The notes under the pieces are model-generated. The model ran no database searches. It was not told the origin of the DNA and saw only the letters and a list, made by a program, of their open reading frames with translations. A stretch of 64,000 bases of DNA from Phallusia mammillata. Taxonomy: Eukaryota > Chordata > Ascidiacea > Phlebobranchia > Ascidiidae. The stretch covers positions 51,945-115,944 of the forward strand of contig QLIY01000019.1 in assembly GCA_003260075.1 (NCBI GenBank), written 5' to 3'. Positions 12,801 through 23,900 of the stretch are shown in pieces. How positions within the stretch are numbered: position 1 is the stretch's first letter; the number at the start of each line of letters is the position of its first letter. The translations under genes were made by a program, and so were the position numbers.

Positions 12801-14893
12801 GTTCAAGAATGAGTGCTTTAAACTTATTCAAATTTGCACACTTTTTAGTCAGATAAAGTTGGTTCTCTAGAGTTTGAAACCCGGATGACCCAGCGGTTCA
12901 CCCACAGGCCCCCAAAACGTAAAATTTTAATTGTTTTTCATTGCAGTGTTACCAAAAATAAAACAATCAACTAAAGCCACGGCAAAGGCATTTTCTTGTT
13001 CATATCACATTACTGTGTTAAAACTGTACCCAACATGCGAAATACTTACGCAAAAAATCCACAGTACGCTTACAGTAAGCTATAGCCACTGGTCTAATCA
13101 TGTCTTAAATTTTGTACTTTGTGTATGCAGTTCGACGGAACGTACGTTGTAAGCGGAAGCCTAGATACATCTATACGTGTTTGGGAGTTGGAGACAGGAA
13201 CATGCCTTCACACGCTTATGGGTCACCAGTCACTAACGTCGGGTATGGTGCTGCGTGGCAACATCCTCGTTTCTGGGAACGCCGACTCCACTGTCAAAGT
13301 GTGGGATATTCTAACCGGGGAATGCCTGAAGACGCTAGAAGGTTGGTAGAGGCAAATTTTGTCGTTGCGTTGCAGAACACATGACTGATGTTTTATTGGG
13401 CATTTGTGATGTTTGGATTTTCTTTTGCCAACACAAAAATGATCATATAATTCGCAGCGTGTTATAAAGTAAAGAGGTGTAACAACGAAGTACTGAAACT
13501 TTTTTTTACTGAACCACCGCTAAGAAAAACTACCAACCGCTAAGAAAAACTAGCATATTATAGTTTTCAACAAACCGTTTAGGATTAATAATGAAAATAA
13601 CGGTCCAAATAGACGTAAAAACCGACATGCTTTTTTGTTCAAACTTTTCGACAAATGCTCATGCCATCATCAGTGATATGAAGGGCCACATCAGTTACAC
13701 CCGTTTATATCCACTGGAGTCACATTTAGGATTTTTGTTGTCTTTTCTCAAAGTTTTTGGGTCTATTTTTCGTTTGTCGAGTTTTAAACAGACTTTTGCC
13801 GCTTTATGTTACAATGTTGTTAACATTCAGGCATTTTAAAAATCCAGAGTGTGCAAAACAGTATCCATGCCAAGATCCATGCATTATATGCAAAGCAATT
13901 TCTGAATATGTGCAAGCGTCAATAACAAAACTGATTCGATTAAAAGGTCGCCAGTTGGTTACAGTTTCCTGGTGTAAAATCGAGCTCGTATTCCAACATA
14001 GGATGTATGACTGGTGTATTCCCCATATCGTGCGGTTTTGTCTTGCTTGCTGTTTTTGCAGGGATTGGGAAAGGCTTGAGTAAGCATCAATTATTGATGT
14101 CGATTTGAATGAACGACTTGACACGGGCCGAAGACCGTTAAGCCGCATCCTAAACATCTGAAAACAGTGTAGCGCAAGTTTTTCTGAGGGGGGCAAGTGT
14201 AGACGTTTAATTGCAGGATGTTGTGCACTTTTTATGAAGAAATTATAATTTTAAATTTAAGCCATAAAACACAATACATAGAATTATTGTAAACTATATG
14301 TTTAAGGCATCTAGGAGCAATGTTGAATTTTGGCATTTTATTGGCTATATATTATGTGGGCTATTAAAAATACAGCGGAAATGAATAAGCGGCACGAAAA
14401 CAGTTTCTACTTTGTTTTTAGGTTCCAATAAACATCTGAGTGCCGTCACGTGCTTACAGTTTCGTGGAAAATTTATTATCACAAGTTCCGACGATGGCAC
14501 TGTAAAACTCTGGGACATCGAAACTGGGAAGGTATGATGGCATTGTGTGATGATAAACTTCTAGTCTTTCCATTGCGTTGCATTTTCAGCCCAAAAATGC
14601 TCTTTCCAACTGTTTTAATCATGTGTCATACTAGTCCCAATTGGTACATTGTTAAGGACTAGGAACATACATTTTTGTATCATGGATTTTGTACTGTAGA
14701 AAGCGTGTTTTAGTAACGCAAGCATATTTTCCAGGTCATTCGGGATTTGGTGACGTTGGAATCACGTGGTTCGGGTGGTGTCGTTTGGCGAATTCGCGCC
14801 TCGCAGACCAAACTGGTTTGCGCATTCGGCAGTCGCAACGGTACCGAAGAAACCAAACTGATGGTTCTCGACTTCGACCCGGACTCTAAGTGA
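3843..14893 (+). CDS. FBXW7: FBXW7/archipelago F-box WD40 protein, 15 coding exons
   Basis: Substrate receptor of the SCF ubiquitin ligase; binds phosphodegrons of cyclin E, Myc, Notch and Jun. Exons: 3843-3870, 4299-4466, 4695-5044, 9414-9484, 9692-9811, 9881-9976, 10175-10316, 10475-10753, 11098-11211, 11278-11392, 11656-11722, 12473-12698, 13131-13341, 14422-14531, 14735-14893. All phases agree, giving 751 aa (human 707). Residues 1-277 are a charged, low-complexity N-terminus; about 278-320 the dimerisation segment ([15 protein letters not shown]); about 322-365 the F-box ([15 protein letters not shown]); 419-751 eight WD40 blades. The three phosphodegron-binding arginines (human R465, R479, R505) are present as R509 (TSTVRC), R523 ([12 protein letters not shown]) and R549 (AAVRCV). 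The exon at 9414 begins with ATG, and its MKRK start resembles an internal part of the vertebrate N-terminus, so it may also serve as an alternative start. Identification is essentially certain; the 5' end is less so. Confidence 0.96.
5116..5300. mobile_element. Mariner/pogo-like MITE copy 1
   Basis: About 185 bp in FBXW7 intron 3, flanked by TA on both sides (5114-5115, 5301-5302), with weak terminal inverted repeats around CACTAAACC and GGTTTACTG. The interior motif GATCTTCGCCTAATTC recurs in the copy at 25248, which shows a family. No coding capacity. Confidence 0.7.
5546..5766. repeat. Direct duplicate joined by a G10 run
   Basis: About 105 bp (5546-5650) repeated at 5662-5766 with one-base differences, separated by ten G at 5651-5660. 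Best read as two haplotypes left side by side rather than a true tandem repeat. Confidence 0.75.
6242..6460. mobile_element. hAT-like element, degenerate
   Basis: Starts CAGTGGTTCTCAAACT, a common hAT terminus, and ends in a weaker inverted match (GAGTTTGAGACTGG). GCCGCA/GCGGC repeats lie inside. I could not see a clean target duplication, so the right boundary is approximate. Confidence 0.5.
6870..9413. other. GC- and CpG-rich block in FBXW7 intron 3
   Basis: Composition changes visibly near 6.87 kb from AT-rich intron to a CpG-dense sequence without transposon ends, and changes back soon after the exon at 9414. Short open frames here resemble no family. Because the block runs up to an exon that begins with ATG and corresponds to an internal vertebrate segment (MKRK...), it may hold an alternative promoter. 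That function is inference. Confidence 0.4.
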
Positions 14894-15039
14894 CGGTACT
14901 AGGCAACACACAAGCCGCCACATCACACGCCTTGTTGCGCTCACTACGCCTTTTCGAGAATTTCACAGTGTTGGTGCTAACTGGATTGGCGCCCCAGGCA
15001 AACGCTGCAGCCGCCGCCGTCGTCTCATTCACGTTCATC

Positions 15040-15073
<34 letters not shown>

Positions 15074-16588
15074 TCTCCTGCGACGGCGCCTGTTACTCGA
15101 TGGAGGAAGCGAACCCTGTAGCAAACGTCAGGTGACTACGAACGGATTTTCACCTGCGTATTATCCCGCGGGCTGTTCGGCAACACTCCATGCCGTTAAA
15201 ATCCATTGTTGCCACGACAACAAGTCTTCCACTTCCACGATGTCATTTACTCACAAGGCTACAACCTGTTACAAGCATGTCCCTTCCGAATACTCCCCAT
15301 AGGAAACGCAAGTTATGGACAGATTAATGCATGCGATTTGTTATGTAAAAGGGTGGCTTACTTTTAGGTGCAAGTGCTTTGTTTACTGGCCGGTGGCGCC
15401 ACAAATGACTTTGTATGTGGAGTTTAGCAGTTTAATGAATGGTACGCGCCGGATGTTACGCTGCATCGAATACGCGGTCACGTGTATCGAGCAAATATCA
15501 ATGAACATCTCGTACAATGACAACTACAAAATTTCTTCATAACATGGCCATACTTACAAACAAAACAAGTTTGGTTCTTGTTTGGACCATTAAGTATCAA
15601 CTCTACAAGACCTTGTTGTAAGCATCTCTATTTCTGAAAAGTATCATTTTTTTACAGATAGATTGTATTTTAACATGTGTTCAAGTTTAACCTATTTTGA
15701 AATTCCGCTGTACTATCGACGCAGCGTACCAACTCATCAGAATGTTCAGCGTTAATAGTTAACAGGGCTAGTTTTCCACAAATGATGCAACGGCCGTTGT
15801 ATTTGCTTTGCGTTACACAACTCTTAACCGTTCAATGGAAATTCCCTTTGCGGTTTCTCGATGTTTTTGCGATTTGCAACGTGCAGTTTTTATTGTCCGC
15901 TGGTTCGTGTATCTCTTTTCCGTCGTCGTCGCTTTTATACCTCACCTTCACCATTCTTCACCAACGCACCCAAAAAGAATCGCAACAAGCAAGTACCGGG
16001 ATACTGGTGGTTGATACTATTTGGCCACATGTGTATTGCCAGTCGTTTGCCGTTGCGCCGCTTTTTACCACGCACGAAAACCCACAAAAACTGCTTTATC
16101 GTTTTTCGTTCACACCCTCATTATTACCGTTGGTCTGTTATTTTTTTTCGGGCAGTTGTTGCCGAGTGCAATAATAAAAACGACGCCACGAAAAAATGCT
16201 CTTTATGGTCGTGCTGGACTCGCACAAGGTTTTATTTTGTTTTCCTAAATAAACCCCAAAATTGGATTGTATTTTCGTAAAAAACCACTTTGAATACAAC
16301 CTGGGAAGCAAAATCAAACCCACACAATACTCAAATACCAAAATAACCAAACGGCAAAGGTGTATTTTTTGAAAACGAAAAGCTGTCGTGTAAAAGCTGC
16401 ATTTCTTGTATTTGTTTATTAATATTCCTGGCATGAAAGAAATTCTGAGCGAGAACGAAGAAGGCGAAATCATCGAGTACCAAAGATCACGTGATTGTGC
16501 TGAAGCGAGCAGCAAAAAATGCAAAGGTCTCATAATACGCCGATAGCCAGTCTTCGTTGTACAGCATGATGATAGGGTTTGTTAATTT
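14894..16588 (+). other. Probable FBXW7 3' UTR
   Basis: Sequence after the FBXW7 stop. It carries a G31 run (15042-15072) and plus-strand AATAAA signals at 16173-16178 and 16248-16253. Open frames of up to 139 codons (15861-16280) show no domain and lie inside this expected UTR. Confidence 0.5.
16248..16253 (+). terminator. Candidate poly(A) signal of FBXW7
   Basis: A perfect AATAAA about 1.35 kb after the stop codon; an earlier copy lies at 16173. Which one is used cannot be told from sequence. Confidence 0.4.
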
Positions 16589-16781
16589 GTGATGATCCGC
16601 ATAGCAGATGGCGACGTACCCGTGCGTAGACAACATGCATAGAAGTGGGTAATAAATTGCGAATGCGCACATATACAAGGGGGGGGGGGAGTGATGATCC
16701 GCATAGCAGATGGCGACGTACCCGTGCGTAGATAACATGCATAGAAGTGGGTAATAAATTGCGAATGCGCACATATACAAG
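16589..16781. repeat. Direct duplicate joined by a G10 run
   Basis: 16589-16680 is repeated almost exactly at 16691-16781 with a poly-G run between. Same haplotype-join pattern as elsewhere in the window. Confidence 0.75.
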
Positions 16782-17603
16782 TACAATGTATACATAGAAA
16801 TATGTCAGGTAATATATCGAGCGGTCGCCTTTGAACACGATAGGGTATACGACATTTGCCACGACGCGGTTCTACCATACATTTTTGTCCAATTATGTTA
16901 TTTTCTGGGGAAAGCGTATGAAACAATTACATATCCTAAAATTGGTCAGCGAATCCTGTGGTATACAAATTTGAGAAATCACTAATTGCGATACTTATGC
17001 CCAAACCAAATGTGAAATCTGTGCAAAATCAATGCTCATTTGAATAAACGCTAACTATTCCAAGATATCTTAGTACACTAACCTAACATGCCTCTCGTGC
17101 ATCACTTAATTGATGAACGCCAACCAAACCCTATGCAATCCAAAAATCGGCGAAACAAAAATGTGGCAAGCGACGTATAAAGAATCGAATGAGCATTGAA
17201 AAGGGTGTAAAAGGCATGAACGCCTTAAAAAGAAAGGCACGTCTGTTTAAGAACCTTTGGAGGTCCGGAAATTATGGATTGGCGTTACGGATGCTTAAAA
17301 GACAATTAGTGGCAGGTGAAAAAATAAATCGTTAAAAATGGATATAATATCTATTAGTTACAATGATGCACTTTTAAGTGGTGTTAAAATACTTGGATAG
17401 AATATATAAGTTGGATAAAAGGCGCCAAACTGTACCTCGGTGGCTTGTCTAATAAGCGAGGTGTAAATTATAAGCGAAAGCGCCGAATAAAATCACTTGT
17501 ACAAACAAACCAACCACATTTCACGCAATTGCACATCTTTCAAGGCTTGCAAAAACTTTCCAACAAAAACACACATCTTGTTCCAAGACCCTACATTCTA
17601 GAC

Positions 17604-17649
17604 CAGGGGTGGGCAACCTGCAACCCGCGGGCCAAATGCGGCCCGCAGA

Positions 17650-17739
<90 letters not shown>

Positions 17740-17920
17740 CGATGCTATTTTTCTGCGACCTTGCAATATGTGGCTAGAATCAAATGCGAATTTGACTTGA
17801 AGTTAAGAATATTTAGTAAGCAACAAAGTAAAATCACCTTGTGTTATACACAGGTGCGGCCCGCGATCTAATTCTGGCAATTGTATTTGGCCCCACAGTA
17901 ACAAAGGTTGCCGACCCCTG
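17604..17920. mobile_element. Non-autonomous hAT element with an internal G84 tract
   Basis: Termini CAGGGGTGGGCAACC and GGTTGCCGACCCCTG form inverted repeats, flanked by the 8-bp duplication TTCTAGAC (17596-17603, 17921-17928). The interior has GCGGCCCGC motifs and G at 17652-17735. A second copy at 23770 has the same body and also a G run at the same junction. It ends 40 bp beyond the FHIP1 stop codon, so it lies in the FHIP1 3' UTR. Confidence 0.92.
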
Positions 17921-17960
17921 TTCTAGACCTTGTCTGCGTTTATCGACCTTACCGACCATT

Positions 17961-20900
17961 TTAAGCACAATAAGCCACTGCGTGTTCTTGGGCTACTGCT
18001 GCCAATTCCTTTAAAAACTCAGCAAGTACAATGCTGGCATATACAGCGTTTTTCGTCCTCAGTTCCCGAAGTTTTCGTTCCTCCCGTTCGCGTTGCCGCA
18101 TCGACTGCTTCACGTAGAACTGAGACGCGGTCTGGTTAGCGCCCTCCTGCGGCGCATCGGCACTGACATCGCTGTCTTTGGACTTCGTTCGTCCACGACG
18201 CTTTGTGGGTAAAAGTTACATGGTTAAACATATTTTAATCGAATGACGGACTTTTCCGCTGTAAAAGCGAAAAAAAAACTATGACAGAACCAAAGCAAGT
18301 CGTTTCCGTTTTTGGTGCCTAATTACACAGTGTTTATCATAAAAAGCATTAGGCCAATAATTGGTAGTAAGGTGCAGACAACAAACAGTGTACACTGTCT
18401 CGACCCTTTAGGTCCCATCAGTGCAGTTTTTTTCACGGGGTTCGAACCCAGGGCACTCCCGGGAGCGAATTTCGATCAATTTTTTCATTGGCCGTATGGC
18501 CTAGGGTAGCCATCTAACGGCATTACAGTTTGTGGAACGTTTGCTCAATGCCTTATAGTTCGAAACATGTATACAAAACACAAGAAGTTCAAACAAAACT
18601 TCAAACAAACAAACTGTTTGGGTAAGTGCTTGGTAGCTGTAGGTATGTTTAAAACTGGGGCTTATAGCTGAATATGGTTGCTATTAACTTCTTGGTAATT
18701 TGCTGGTTGTACAGATCATCAGCTATCGACAATAATGATAAGATATTTACCTCTAGTAGAGTTTCTAATCTGGGAAGCAGGGTGCCCTTTTTCTTGTCCT
18801 TCGGCTTCCGTCGCATGAACATGTCACCGAAAGTCCGCGTTTTAACTAAAGACAAAAACAAAAACNCGAAAAAAAAATATAGACAAAAACAATATGTGTC
18901 CCCTTCAAGGGGACCCATAATAACATGGGACAAAACTACGGTGTACCATTCTACACGCATATTTCTGTAGTTAATTTCACACATGACTATCAGAATGCTA
19001 GGTACTTCATTAATGTGTTTTTTACTGAATAGCAATCAGTCTTTCCATATTTTTTTAACGGACCTTTAAAGTTTTTCAGCTCGTGGTCTAAGTCGAACGC
19101 ATTGTTCAACCTAAAAGAATATTTCAGCAAATTGAAAGCCTAAGTTAACAACTAAAAGATTGTAAATTTCGTCTTACCACAACAAAAGGGGGGGGGGTAG
19201 TTTCGCAGAAATAATTCGCAAATACAAATTTCACAAAAAGTTATTATTTTTTACCATAGTTATACAATGTGACACCAAGCGAAACAAAAAGTCCGCGAAA
19301 GCCACACGGATAGGGAGAAATTTATGGATTAGACAAAAACAAATTGTAGTAAACGTTTTTTCACGCATGACAATTGTGATTAAGCTATGAATATTTATTG
19401 CCCAACGTCAAAATGACCGAGAAATTTGTCAGGCATCTTGTGACCGGCATCTGTGTGCGACGAGCATTAATTATTTAAAACAAACGAAGTCAGCACCAAT
19501 GAAAACCGTAATATTGCATGATCGTTAGGTCATAACATCCTATATGTAATTGTTACGTTTTGCACTTAAATGATCGAAAGTCGTCGAAAACTTCCAGATC
19601 GAAAGTCGTGCAATGTGTACCAGCGACCAGTTGCTTCAGAAGTTTTTTTTTATCCTTAAGTTTTTTATGGGGTTGTAGGATAAGCAACGCTTTAAACAAT
19701 GATGGCCGAAGGTAATGGCTTATTTGACTTGAAATGTAAGAAGCAAAATCTAAGCAACACACCGAACAGTTGTTGATTTCTAGGAGTACAAAACACCCAT
19801 TAACTCCTTGGCAAATTGTAAACTATTTCCAACCTTTTTTTTTCGAAACCCCTTTCGCTACTGAACTAAATCTAATAGTAGTATTGACATAAAATTTTGA
19901 AATAAAATGGACATTTATGTTACATATTCAGTGGTGTTTTATGTATTGTATTTAAATTATACTGCAACTTTAAAAAAATAAATAGGCCTAAAAGAGCTTG
20001 TTTTTCGTCATATTATCTCGTACCTTCTGCTTGAGTACTTCTTGCCCGTAAGGGGTTTACGTACCCCTAGGTAACAACTCCGGATGTAAAAGATTGTACG
20101 TACAAGCAAACAACTTCAGAATGACACAAAACTTGTTACTTACTCTTGGGGACTGGCATTGGTCGATCCTGCACAGTGTTGCGAGTGCGTGCATCTCCAG
20201 ACAGAGGGATCGTCCCCCTGGCAAGTAAGTACTTCTGTGCTCGTCTCACTAAAACACGAAAATCGCCGATCTGGGCAGCATAAGTGTCGATCTTGTTGCG
20301 AGCGGAGTTGAGCACCTACAAGTTAACAAATATAAGTTCAAACCATGCAAAATTTTAAAACAGTTGACTCAAGAATTTGGCACAATATCACAAGAATACA
20401 ACTACATGCTTAGTAAGCACAAAACTTTATTAACTATACTGCCATAATAAGGAGTACTGTGGCGTAAAAACAAATTGGTATTCAAATAGTAAATTCTGAC
20501 AAATATATAGACGTTAGTTTTCATATCAGCAGTAATATGTTAAAAACGCCAAATTTCAGCAATGAAAATGCAACGAAGGGGCGTAAATTGAAAAATCAGA
20601 GCGCCTAAAATACAATACGCTATCAGATGTAATTGCATTTTCTATTTATCGTTTTACGAAAATCCCTAAGGGAGGGGGGGGGGAAGTAATATGTTAAAAA
20701 ACGCCAAATTTCAGCAATGAAAATGCAACGAAGGGGGGTAAATTGAAAAATCAGAGCGCCTAAAATACAATACGCTATCTGATGTAATTGCATTTTCTAT
20801 TTATCGTTTTACGAAAATCCCTAAGGGAGTAAAAATTACCTGATACAAGGATCTCACTGACGGGTGAAAAACCATCTGTGTGTTGAGGAGAAACGAGCGC

Positions 20901-23900
20901 AACAGAGGTTGTGGATAACAGGCCAACCTCGTCACTATACCAGTGAGAAGCAGATTTTCGTACAGAGAATTGTTGATCATTTGGTCCAGTTTAGCGAACA
21001 AGGTTCCCATCAAAGGACCTGGAACAAACGCAGTATTTTATTATATGTTGGCCACCCCACGGAACAATACTAATTTGGCAAACAACAGCGGTGTAATATA
21101 CAAGGCCCCTGGGGCGCGTTGATGTTTTATTGCAGCAATAAATCTAGCTTTTTGGGACACAACGATCACAATTTTTGTACTCTAGATACTGCATGGAATT
21201 TTGTCATTGTTTTCAGGTCTATTAAAACCATTTTTTCAGCTCAAATGCACAATCTCTTTGCCTCGTTGCCCAAACTGGTACAACTCTTGACAACGTTGCA
21301 AATGATAATGATTTGTGGCGGGTTTTGTATGTAGAAGAATTTGACCCATTTCCACAGACATACGATTCAGTAAAAGATAACATAGAGAAAAACATAGAGA
21401 AAAAGGAAAGCAGAACGACAGAGACGAATGCAGCATGGAGCGAGAGATGTTGTACTATGTTACTATATGCACTGTTTGTTACCTGTGTATGGGATTCCTT
21501 GAAGTTTGAGTGGAAGCGCTGGTGCAACAGATAGTTCGGTTGGGATGTAATCGTCATGGGGTTCGTAAAATGACGAGGAAGCAATAGATGCTGAGTCATC
21601 GAACTCGTCGTCAGTCTCGTCAGCAAAACTACTCAACAAACATACATTGATATCAGTCAAAGACATGTGTCTTATAGTTGGTGACATGTACCACAAGTTC
21701 AATACCTGGACGTTTAACATTGCCAGTTGGCTAATACCGTATTTTACGGACCATAAGGCGCAATCTAAATCCTTTTTTTTCGGGGGGGGGGATAACATGT
21801 GCCACAAGCTCAATACCTCAACGTTTAACACTGCCATGTTGCCTAGTACTTGGTACGCAATTTAACTGTAGTGTAAATCAGGGGTCGGCAACCTTTTTTG
21901 TACTGCGGACCGTTTTTGAAACTAAAATTTTATCGCGGACCGACCTTCATGAAACTACAAATATTTAGCAATGAAAACGCATAAATTAGTTTATCATCCC
22001 GGGGATACATGGGCAAAATGCTTCGAAGCATTTAACCTAAAAAAGTATGCGGACCGGTGGTTGCCGACCACTGGTGTAAATAATACAAACCTGTAATTTC
22101 GTGAATGATTAAAACTCAGCTCTTCCCCAGCGTCGTGCGGTGATGGAGGTTCCCTGCTGTGTTGTGGGGCGGGAAGGTTTTTGATTGGGTCTTCATCGTC
22201 CATGTCAGCTGTGTTAACTGACACCTGACTCATGGTGTCCTCGTTCTGTTGACTTTGGCTTTCTCCACACTAAATAAAAGCCGAAATATACATGAGTGTT
22301 GGTTACAAGTTTGATCAAGACAGATACTTGGCTATGGAAGGTGATAATAAAGGGTGTAAAATCAGTTTTATCAGATCAAATGTGACATTTGTATAAGGTA
22401 TTTATGATGTGGAATGATTTCGGCTTCATGAGGTTGCTAACACTTTACCAATAAGTTTACAATCTATTCTATACGAAACACTAAGTGCTTAAAAAAATGA
22501 AATGCTGACTAGGGATGGGACAAAACTGCAAATGCTCTGGGGGGGGGGGGAAGCCGAAATATGCATGGGTATTGGTTACAAGTTTGATCAAGACAGATAC
22601 TTGGCTATGGCAGGTGATAATAAAGGGTGTAAAATCAGTTTTATCAGATCAAATGTGACATTTGTATAATGTATTTATGATGTGGAATGATTTCAGTTTC
22701 ATGAAGTTGCTAACACTTTACCAACAAATTTACAATCTATTCTATACGAAACACTGAGTGCTTGAAAAAATGAAATGCTGACTAGGGATGGGACAAAACT
22801 GCAAATGCTCTGTTTGGCTGAACACCGAACACTTCACGTTAATGCACGATACTCGGCCGAGCACGCACGGTATATTGTTACGTCACAAACATTCCCAATT
22901 CCACGCTACTTCTGTAGCTTTCCAAGGTGGCTTACATCACCAGCGGTTTATTAAGTTGTACAGGCCCCAGAAGTACGTACTTTTCCGCCATCGAACGCAA
23001 AATAGTGACTTTTGCTCTTGGATATCCTTTCGAACACTGGTTTCATATGTTAGCAGGGCATAAATATGCAAATTTAATGCTCAGGTCCGGTTGATCAACT
23101 GCTTGGCCGAGCACCAAGCATAAAAAACGGTGCTCGGTACCGAGTGTTTGGGTTCTGTCCTTGCTCGGCCCATCCCTAATGTTGACCAACTAGCGTGTTT
23201 GTACTAAGCAACGATACAGCCAGCTTGTCTCACAAAACAACGTTGAAAACTTACGATTTCATCGTTGAGGTTTCGTTCAGGACTGGTATTTTGTACATCG
23301 CCGTCAGATGAAACCTCTATGCCGGATTCGATGTCTTCGTCGGGATTCACAGCGTTGCTAGTCTGTAACGCATGGTATGCATAAATACATCGCAAAAAAG
23401 CTATTGTGACAATACTTTATATTAGATTATACTATATCCCACATGACGCTAAAATGTAAACATTTTAGGCCCGTTTTATACGCAAGCCTCTGGTAGACGT
23501 TTCTGCATTTGCGTAATGTCAATAGGAACAACAGTAGGAGCGCAGCATCGAGTTTCAAATCAAAGGACATATGACTTAGCGCTTGGTTAATAAATAACCG
23601 AGCAATGCAAAACATTCCTCTCCTCACCACGGATACACACAATAAAACCTGGTCACAGGACAAATGACGTAAACAATCGACCTGACAGTGACGGAAGGTT
23701 CTTTGTTCTCAATACAAAAGACTAAAGGTGACAGGTTTTTCTTGACATACTTTTTGCATTGCTTTAAATCAGGGGTGGGCAACCTGCGGTCCGCGGGCCA
23801 AATGCGGCCCTTGATTAAAGGTTGTGGGGGGGGGGGAGTCTCCGCACTAACATTGTCGGTAACATTCTCCACAGGAAGCTCTTCACGACTTTGTACTGGT

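Noticed and set aside
15861-16280. A 139-codon frame after FBXW7
   Set aside because: Lies in the probable 3' UTR, overlapped by other open frames of similar length, with no recognisable motif.
16589-16781. CRISPR-like or tandem-repeat array
   Set aside because: Only two copies separated by poly-G; eukaryotic DNA; explained as haplotype copies.
18437-18449. tRNA gene suggested by a B-box-like GGTTCGAACC
   Set aside because: No acceptor, D or anticodon arms can be folded around it at the required spacing.
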